Assembly: GCA_937975735.1 (NCBI GenBank)
Contig: CALJUI010000016.1
Span: 1 to 9,794 of the forward strand
Origin: an uncultured Rubrivivax sp.
GTDB taxonomy: Bacteria; Pseudomonadota; Gammaproteobacteria; Burkholderiales; Burkholderiaceae_C
DNA: 9,794 bases
Reading direction: 5' to 3'
Shown here: one piece after another, positions 5,521 to 9,794 of the stretch
Position numbering within the stretch: the stretch's first letter is position 1
How the letters are laid out: each line of letters opens with the position of its first letter
Notes under the pieces: generated by a model
What the model saw: the letters and a program-made list of their open reading frames with translations, nothing else
Told to the model about the DNA's origin: nothing
The model's database searches: none
Position numbers and translations under genes: made by a program

Positions 5521-6966
5521 CTACTTGCTCGACTTGTTCATCAGTGCGAGCTGCTGCGTCAGGTAGGTCGACACCGTGTTCATCTGCGCCAGGTTGGTGT
5601 CCAGCGTCTGGTACTGCTTGTACAGGCGGGCCTCGACCAGCGACAGCCGCTGCGACATGCTGTCCTGCCGCTTGCTGTTGTCGGCCAGCATCGTCTGGAT
5701 GCTCTTGTTGCGCGACTCGAAACTGCCGTCGCTGCCGAGAACCAGGTCGGTGAAGTCCTTGAAGCGGTCGACGAAGCCGGAGCTCGCCGAGTCGGCGCCG
5801 TCGGCGACCAGCACCTTGCGCAGCTCGGGCAGGTTCTTCAGCGCGTTGTCGAGCTTGGTCGCCGAGGTCGTCAGCGTGCCGTCGGCGGCAAAGGAGATGC
5901 CGATGTCGCTCAGGCGCTCGAAGGTCGCCGAGGCGGTGCTGTCCTGGTTCAGCAGCGCCCGCATCTGGGACTGCAGCCCGGTGGCCAGGCGGTCACCCTG
6001 CAGCGTGCCACCGGTCTTGCTGTCGGGGTTGTACTTGGTCTGCTCTCGGATGTAGCTGGCCAGGCCGTTGAAGGCGGTGACGAAGGCCGTGATCGCCGTC
6101 TTGACCGCCTCGGTGTCGGGCGTCACGCTGACCGCGACGTCGGTGGTGGTGGCCTGCAGCAGCTGCACCGTCATGCCGTCGGAGACGTCGGCCAGGGTGT
6201 TGCTCGCCGAGTCGATCTGGATGCCGTTGATCGTCGCGCTGGCGTTGGCCGCGGACTGGTTGCGCGCCAGCGTCGACGCCGGGTTGGTCGCGTCGAAGTT
6301 CAGCGCCGACAGGCCGGTGGCCGGGTCGCCGTCGTCGCTGGCCTCGGCCGCAGCGATGCGGAAGGCGTTCTGGGCGCCGGTCTCGGCCGAGCGCAACGCG
6401 AGCCGGGTGCCGGTGGCGTCGTTGATCAGCGAGGCGCTGACCCCGGCTCCGGCGGCGTTGATCTTGTCGCGAATGGCCTCCAGGCTGGTCTCGCCGGGGC
6501 CGATCGTGATCGTCACGGCGCTCGCTCCGGCCTTCGGCGTGAAGCCGGTCGGCGTCGGCTCGCCGGTCCAGGCGCCGAGCTCGATCGTCAGCGTGCCTTC
6601 GCCGAGCGTGCTGGCGCTGTCGGCGAAGGCGCGGCTGGAGACCGTCTGGCCCGAGGCCAGGCCGCCGACCCGCACCGCGTAGGCACCGGCGGCCGCGCCG
6701 GGGGCGGTGCTGACGGACACCGCGGCGGGGTTGGCGCTGGTCGCCACGGTCTGCCCCCACAGCGTCAGCGACGACAGCTTGCTGCTGGCGTCACGCACCG
6801 CCGAGGTCAGGCTCTGCAGCTTGCCGATCGCCGACAGCTTGGTGTTCAGCGTCGAGGCCGACTGCTGCAGCAGGTTCAGCGGGCGGCGCTCCAGCGCCAT
6901 CAGCTGCGTCACGATGGTCTTGACGTCGAGCCCGCTGCCGATGCCGGTGGAGGAGATCGTTGCCAT
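5521..6966 (-). CDS. fliD: FliD, flagellar hook-associated protein 2 (filament cap)
   Basis: FliD forms the cap at the filament tip and folds incoming flagellin subunits into place. The 481 residues fit the family. The N-terminus has the diagnostic ISSTGIGSGLDVKTIVTQLMALERRPLN (about 4-31), part of the FliD N-terminal domain (about 1-105). A Ser/Thr/Ala-rich variable middle follows. The FliD C-terminal domain (about 225-465) includes TAFVTAFNGLASYIREQTKYNP and ends in a helical region (about 430-475) with LSLVEARLYKQYQTLDTNLAQM, the leg helix that packs with the N-terminal helix. The start at 6966 (MATISSTG) is typical of the family; the site upstream is only a weak GGGA. The gene has its own sigma-28 promoter, is separated from fliC by a probable terminator, and is followed after 88 bp by fliS. 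Confidence 0.96.
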   Translation of the reverse strand: MATISSTGIGSGLDVKTIVTQLMALERRPLNLLQQSASTLNTKLSAIGKLQSLTSAVRDASSKLSSLTLWGQTVATSANPAAVSVSTAPGAAAGAYAVRVGGLASGQTVSSRAFADSASTLGEGTLTIELGAWTGEPTPTGFTPKAGASAVTITIGPGETSLEAIRDKINAAGAGVSASLINDATGTRLALRSAETGAQNAFRIAAAEASDDGDPATGLSALNFDATNPASTLARNQSAANASATINGIQIDSASNTLADVSDGMTVQLLQATTTDVAVSVTPDTEAVKTAITAFVTAFNGLASYIREQTKYNPDSKTGGTLQGDRLATGLQSQMRALLNQDSTASATFERLSDIGISFAADGTLTTSATKLDNALKNLPELRKVLVADGADSASSGFVDRFKDFTDLVLGSDGSFESRNKSIQTMLADNSKRQDSMSQRLSLVEARLYKQYQTLDTNLAQMNTVSTYLTQQLALMNKSSK

Positions 6967-6979
6967 GGCGCTGTGTCCC

Positions 6980-6995
6980 GGACCATGAGCGGTCC
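6980..6995. repeat. Short inverted repeat in the fliD leader
   Basis: GGACC (6980-6984) and GGTCC (6991-6995) are complementary with a 6-base loop. The hairpin falls in the predicted 5' leader of the fliD transcript, starting only a few bases after the expected initiation point. Five base pairs is short, so it may be chance or a small leader hairpin. Confidence 0.3.
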
Positions 6996-7004
6996 ATCGG
7001 AGTC

Positions 7005-7031
7005 CTATCGGCCGCGGCGCCGCACACTTGA
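7005..7031 (-). promoter_or_regulatory. Sigma-28 (FliA) promoter before fliD
   Basis: On the minus strand TCAA (7031-7028), 15 bases, then GCCGATAG (7012-7005). The -10 matches the FliA consensus at 7 of 8 positions and the spacing is exact. It resembles the fliS promoter (shared TCAAG and a GC-rich spacer with GGCGCC). Predicted initiation near 6998 gives a leader of about 32 nt to the fliD ATG. Confidence 0.8.
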
Positions 7032-7050
7032 GCGCCGCGCCGTGGCCGGA

Positions 7051-7117
7051 CCGGAAAAGGGGCGCGCCGCCGGACCCGGGGAGCTATCGGTGCTTCCCTC
7101 GGGCATGGGCGGCGCGC
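7051..7117 (-). terminator. Probable Rho-independent terminator of fliC
   Basis: On the minus strand GCGCGCCGCC (7117-7108) pairs perfectly with GGCGGCGCGC (7071-7062) over 10 bp. The 36 bases between them fold further: CCCG-A-GGGA-A-GC pairs with GCTCCCCGGG around a small loop, with two single-A bulges. The outer stem is followed by CCCTTTTCC, a T-run in the transcript direction. It begins about 50 bp after the fliC stop and ends upstream of the fliD promoter, as expected for isolating the two units. Confidence 0.6.
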
Positions 7118-7167
7118 TTGAACGGGGGCGCGAGTCGTCCTGCCGCTGCAGGCGCCCGCCACCGGCG

Positions 7168-8037
7168 TCAGCCTTGCAGCAGTCGCAGCACCTGCTGCGG
7201 CACCTGGTTGGCCTGCGCGACCATCGCCGTGCCGGCCTGCTGCAGGATCTGCGCGCGGCTCAGGTTGGCGGTCTCGGCGGCGAAGTCGGCGTCCATGATG
7301 CGGCTGCGCGCCGCCGACTGGTTCTCGGCGGCGATCTGCAGGTTGGCGATCACCGCCTCGAACCGGCTCTGCGACGCGCCGAGCGTCGCGCGCTCGGCGT
7401 TGACCAGGTCGAGCGCCTGGTCGATGTCGTCGATGACCGTCTTCAGCGTCGCCGCATCGGCGGTGCTGTCGATCACCGCGCGGCCGACGCCGGTGCTGTC
7501 GGTGCCGGCCAGCGTCGTGATCAGCGTCGAGGTCGTCAGGTCCGTGGTCGAGATGTCGATCGAGTCGTCGGCGGTCGTGTTGGCACCGACCTGGAAGGTC
7601 TGCGAACCGGCGCCGCTGGTCGCCAGGATGTTCTTGCCGTTGAAGGTCGTGCCGCCCAGCACGCGCTGGATTTCCTTGGCGAGTTCGCCGAACTCCTTGT
7701 CCAGCGAGTCCTTGTCGGAGCGCGAGTTGCTCGCGTTGCGCGCCTGCAGCGCCAGTTCGCGCATGCGCTGCAGCGAGTCGCCCACCTTGCCCAGCGCGCC
7801 CTCGGCGGTCTGCGCCAGGCTGATGCCGTCGTTGGCATTGCGGATCGCGACGTTCATGCCGCGCACCTGGGCGTTCATGCGCTCGGCGATCGCCAGACCG
7901 GCCGCGTCGTCCTTCGCGCTGTTGACGCGCAGGCCCGACGACAGGCGCTGCATCGAGGTCGCCAGCGAGGCCTGCGAGGTGTTCAGGTTGCGCTGCGCAT
8001 TGAGCGAAGCGATGTTGGTGTTGATCGTCTGCGGCAT
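7168..8037 (-). CDS. fliC: Flagellin FliC (short type)
   Basis: Flagellin is the filament subunit. It is exported through the flagellar type III system with FliS help and polymerises under the FliD cap. The 289 residues hold the conserved N-terminal D0/D1 region (about 1-140, with TINTNIASLNAQRNL, LSSGLRVNSAKDDAAGLAIAERM and LQRMRELALQARN at 89-101, equivalent to the TLR5-recognised segment) and the conserved C-terminal D1/D0 region (about 200-289, with ENQSAARSRIMDADFAAETA, ending QVPQQVLRLLQG). Only about 50 Ser/Thr/Asp-rich residues (about 141-190) separate them, so the outer D2/D3 domains are essentially absent. The start at 8037 has AAAGG (8045-8049) seven bases upstream. No other flagellin is in the window. 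A terminator-like hairpin follows; the promoter is unclear. Confidence 0.97.
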   Translation of the reverse strand: MPQTINTNIASLNAQRNLNTSQASLATSMQRLSSGLRVNSAKDDAAGLAIAERMNAQVRGMNVAIRNANDGISLAQTAEGALGKVGDSLQRMRELALQARNASNSRSDKDSLDKEFGELAKEIQRVLGGTTFNGKNILATSGAGSQTFQVGANTTADDSIDISTTDLTTSTLITTLAGTDSTGVGRAVIDSTADAATLKTVIDDIDQALDLVNAERATLGASQSRFEAVIANLQIAAENQSAARSRIMDADFAAETANLSRAQILQQAGTAMVAQANQVPQQVLRLLQG

Positions 8038-8233
8038 GTTCGGGCCTTTGCAAATGTCGACGAATGTGTCCGCGTCGGGGCCGGGGGTGGCTTTTCACGC
8101 TTGACGCCATTCTTCGGCAAGCAGCGTGGAGCCGATCGCCGGAGATGAGCCCGCTTGGCGCGTCAATTCCGCGGCGGGTGTCGGGGCCTACACTGCAGGC
8201 ATCGGCCGTTTCGCCGCCTCGTCGGGAGCACCT
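8038..8233. promoter_or_regulatory. Divergent fliC / GlsB-family intergenic region
   Basis: These 196 bp separate the starts of fliC (minus) and the small membrane protein gene (plus). On the fliC side I see the AAAGG ribosome binding site (8045-8049) and a TCAAG (8104-8100) that matches the -35 of the fliD and fliS promoters. The base stretch at the right spacing (8085-8078, CCCGGCCC) is not a sigma-28 -10. On the other side are the CTACACT element and a GGAG site at 8225-8228. Confidence 0.5.
8188..8194 (+). promoter_or_regulatory. Possible -10 element for the GlsB/YeaQ-type gene
   Basis: CTACACT lies about 40 bp before the ATG and matches the sigma-S-preferred extended -10 (CTATACT) at 6 of 7 positions. 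No good -35 accompanies it, which is tolerated by sigma-S. Related enterobacterial genes are stress induced, which makes the guess reasonable but unproven. Confidence 0.25.
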
Positions 8234-8509
8234 ATGAACTACGTCTGGATGGCCCTGGTCGGGCTGGTCGTCGGCCTGGTCGCGCGCGCCGTGATGCCCG
8301 GCACCCAGCGCATGGGGCTGGTGATGACCGCGCTGCTGGGCATCGCCGGCGCATTCGTCGCCGGGTTTCTCGGCCAGGCCGTCGGCTGGTACGCGGCCGG
8401 GCAGGGCGCCGGCTTCATCGGCTCGATCGTCGGGGCGCTGATCGTGCTGTTCGTGGTCGGCAAGCTCAAGGGCGGGACGCCGGCGCCGGGACCGGACGAC
8501 CGGCCCTGA
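8234..8509 (+). CDS. GlsB/YeaQ/YmgE-family small membrane protein
   Basis: This 91-residue protein has three hydrophobic segments (about 3-20, 28-50, 58-77) rich in Gly and Ala, separated by short loops, and a Pro/Asp-rich polar tail. The MNYVWMALVGLVVGLVARAVMPG opening and GFIGSIVGALIVLFVVG third segment are typical of the family once called transglycosylase-associated proteins (E. coli YeaQ, 82 residues). The molecular function is not established; several members are stress induced. The ATG at 8234 is chosen because GGAG lies five bases upstream and the family begins at this point; a longer reading from 8126 adds 36 unconserved residues. It is divergent from fliC and convergent with the amidase, 10 bp between stops. 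It is probably unrelated to flagella and marks the cluster boundary. Confidence 0.88.
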   Translation: MNYVWMALVGLVVGLVARAVMPGTQRMGLVMTALLGIAGAFVAGFLGQAVGWYAAGQGAGFIGSIVGALIVLFVVGKLKGGTPAPGPDDRP

Positions 8510-8534
8510 CCGACGGCGCTCAGTCGGGCGGTCG
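8497..8534. terminator. Hairpin spanning both convergent stop codons (weak bidirectional terminator candidate)
   Basis: CGACCG (8497-8502) pairs with CGGTCG (8529-8534). Inside it CCC pairs with GGG and TGA with TCA, with small bulges, so the two stop codons themselves are part of the stem. The position between convergent genes suits a shared terminator, but there is no T-run on either side and the stem is interrupted. Confidence 0.3.
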
Positions 8535-9794
8535 CCGCGCCAGGAGCTCGCCGGCCCGCGCCTCGTACGCCGCGGCCAGGCGCAGCAGGGCCGCGTCGCC
8601 GCGTGGCCGGCCGATCAGCTGCAGGCCCATCGGCCGGCGGCGGCTGGCATGGAGGCCGGCCGGCACGCGGATGGCGGGCAGGCGAGCGAAGGTGGCGTAG
8701 GTCGTGGCCTCGATCCAACGATGGTAGGTGTCCATCGCGCGGCCGGCGATCTCGCGGGGCCAGTCGCGCTCGATCGGGAAGGGCCAGACCTGCGCCGTCG
8801 GCAGCGCCAGCACGTCGACCTGCTCGAAGACCGACAGCAGGTGGATCAGGAACTCGCTGCGCACCACGCTGGCGGCGTGGAAGTCGGCGAAGCTCAGCCC
8901 CTGCGCGCTGTCGTGCTCCCACAGCGCCTCGGGCTTGACGAGCTCGCGTGCGCCCTCGCGCGCGAGCCGCACCGCGATCGCCGGTGCGACCAGTGCGCAG
9001 CGCCAGACCAGCCAGGCCCGCCACAGCCGCTCCGGGTCGAAGCCGAGCGGCCGCGGCGCCACCACCGCGCCGGCGTCGGCCAGGCGCTGCAGCGCCGAGT
9101 CGCAGACGGCCAGGATGCCGTCCTCGACCGCCAGGTGGCCGCCGAGATCGCCGAGCCAGCCGATCCGCACGCCGCGCGCCGACGACGCCGGGCCGGGCAC
9201 GAGCCCGGCGGCATCGCCGTCGAGCGACAGCGGGGCGCGCGGGTCGTGGCCGGCCTGGATCGCGAGTAGGCGCGCGAGGTCGCCCACGGTGCGGGCCATC
9301 GGTCCGTCGGTGGCGAGCTGGCCGACCCACAGTTCGGGCCTCGGCCAGCCCGGGACCCGGCCCTGGCTGGGGCGCAGGCCGAAGACATGGTTCCAGCCCG
9401 CCGGGTTGCGCAGCGAGCCCATGAAGTCCGAGCCGTCGGCCACCGGCAGCAGCCGCAGCGCCAGCGCCACCGCCGCGCCGCCGCTGCTGCCGCCGGCGCT
9501 GACCGAAGGATCCCAGGCGTTGCCGGTGGCGCCGAACAGCGGGTTGGTGGTGTGCGAACCGAGGCCGAACTCGGGCATGTTGGTCTTGCCGATGACGATG
9601 CAGCCGGCGGCCTTCATGCGCGCGACGTGCAGGCTGTCCGTCGTCGCGACCGCATCGCGCAGCAGCACCGAACCGAACGTAGTGGGGAAGCCCGAGGCCT
9701 GCGCGGTGTCCTTGGTCGCCTGCGGGGTGCCGTGCCGCCAGCCTCGCGATTCGCCGCGCGCGGGCTCCGCGGCCGGACGGTCGGCCTCCGCCAG
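8520..9794 (-). CDS. Amidase-signature family hydrolase (N-terminus beyond window edge)
   Basis: The reading frame is open from the right edge to the stop at 8520, giving 424 visible residues. The Ser-cisSer-Lys triad of the family is all present: Lys28 (visible numbering) in HGTPQATKD, cis-Ser103 as first Ser of the GGSSGG motif, and nucleophile Ser127 in DGSDFMGSLRNP. The 24-residue gap between the serines equals that in FAAH. A GTG at 9668 could be taken as a start but would remove the catalytic Lys, so the true start lies outside the window, probably some tens of residues upstream by family length. Members hydrolyse amides, including acylamides, aryl amides and, in GatA, glutamine. No gatB/gatC context is seen, and the substrate cannot be named. 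It is convergent with the GlsB-family gene and has no visible link to the flagellar genes. Confidence 0.9.
   Translation of the reverse strand: MAEADRPAAEPARGESRGWRHGTPQATKDTAQASGFPTTFGSVLLRDAVATTDSLHVARMKAAGCIVIGKTNMPEFGLGSHTTNPLFGATGNAWDPSVSAGGSSGGAAVALALRLLPVADGSDFMGSLRNPAGWNHVFGLRPSQGRVPGWPRPELWVGQLATDGPMARTVGDLARLLAIQAGHDPRAPLSLDGDAAGLVPGPASSARGVRIGWLGDLGGHLAVEDGILAVCDSALQRLADAGAVVAPRPLGFDPERLWRAWLVWRCALVAPAIAVRLAREGARELVKPEALWEHDSAQGLSFADFHAASVVRSEFLIHLLSVFEQVDVLALPTAQVWPFPIERDWPREIAGRAMDTYHRWIEATTYATFARLPAIRVPAGLHASRRRPMGLQLIGRPRGDAALLRLAAAYEARAGELLARRPPD

Noticed and set aside
7084..7091. ACCGATAG on the minus strand, resembling a sigma-28 -10 for fliD
   Set aside because: It lies in the loop of the fliC terminator hairpin, and the correctly spaced -35 position reads GCCC. 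A better promoter lies downstream at 7005-7031.
6967..7167. Possible small gene between fliC and fliD
   Set aside because: The space is filled by a terminator-like hairpin and a sigma-28 promoter; no short frame with a ribosome site is apparent.
8050..8056. TTTGCAAA just before fliC as a sigma-54 -12 element
   Set aside because: There is no GG ten bases upstream, and the site overlaps the ribosome binding site region, too close to the ATG.
8111..8118. GCCGAAGA on the minus strand as a fliC sigma-28 -10
   Set aside because: Six of eight bases match, but the sequence 15 bases upstream is GATC, not TCAA or TAAA.
5380..8148. A 922-codon open frame on the plus strand opposite fliD and fliC
   Set aside because: Same reason: it shadows fliS, fliD and fliC, and its composition is typical of an antisense frame in a GC-rich genome.
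8126..8233. N-terminal extension of the GlsB-type protein from 8126
   Set aside because: The 36 extra residues are unlike the family, and a well-spaced GGAG directly precedes the ATG at 8234.

Overview
The window is a G+C-rich (clearly above 65% by eye) stretch of a proteobacterial chromosome. It is almost entirely flagellar. Protein character (the flagellin N-terminus MPQTINTNIASLNAQRNLN, the FliG/FliF/FliS sequences) and gene order point to a betaproteobacterium of the order Burkholderiales, probably near the Rubrivivax/Leptothrix/Methylibium group. That placement is recognition from memory, not a search.

Layout, left to right. (1) 1-2867, minus strand: the basal-body/switch operon fliF -> fliG -> fliH. 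The genes are tightly packed (6 bp between fliF and fliG; a 17-bp overlap of fliG and fliH), and fliH runs off the left edge. (2) 2868-3034: a divergent promoter region. (3) 3035-3367, plus strand: fliE, split from fliF and facing the other way. (4) 3390-6966, minus strand: a late-gene unit fliD -> fliS -> fliT -> ycgR-like PilZ brake -> a GspH/FimT-type pseudopilin. (5) 7168-8037, minus strand: fliC, a short flagellin, followed by a strong hairpin plus T-run that looks like its terminator. (6) 8234-8509, plus strand: a small GlsB/YeaQ/YmgE-type membrane protein. (7) 8520-9794, minus strand: an amidase-signature enzyme whose N-terminus lies beyond the right edge. The last two are the non-flagellar boundary of the cluster. 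No gene-free stretch exceeds about 200 bp.

How it works together: FliE, FliF and FliG build the rod junction, MS ring and switch, and FliH belongs to the export ATPase complex. FliC is the filament, FliD the cap, and FliS and FliT the expected export chaperones for FliC and FliD. The PilZ protein carries both c-di-GMP motifs and is expected to slow the motor. The clearest regulatory signal is a pair of near-perfect sigma-28 (FliA) promoters, TCAAG-N14-GCCGATA(A/G), one before fliD and one before fliS. The second would also drive fliT, the brake and the pseudopilin as late genes. Unexpectedly, no equally good sigma-28 promoter is visible before fliC.

I see no RNA genes, CRISPR arrays, insertion sequences or attachment sites. 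This is mostly a conventional flagellar region. The least ordinary points are the pseudopilin embedded in the late flagellar operon, the missing canonical fliC promoter, and several hairpins at gene ends.
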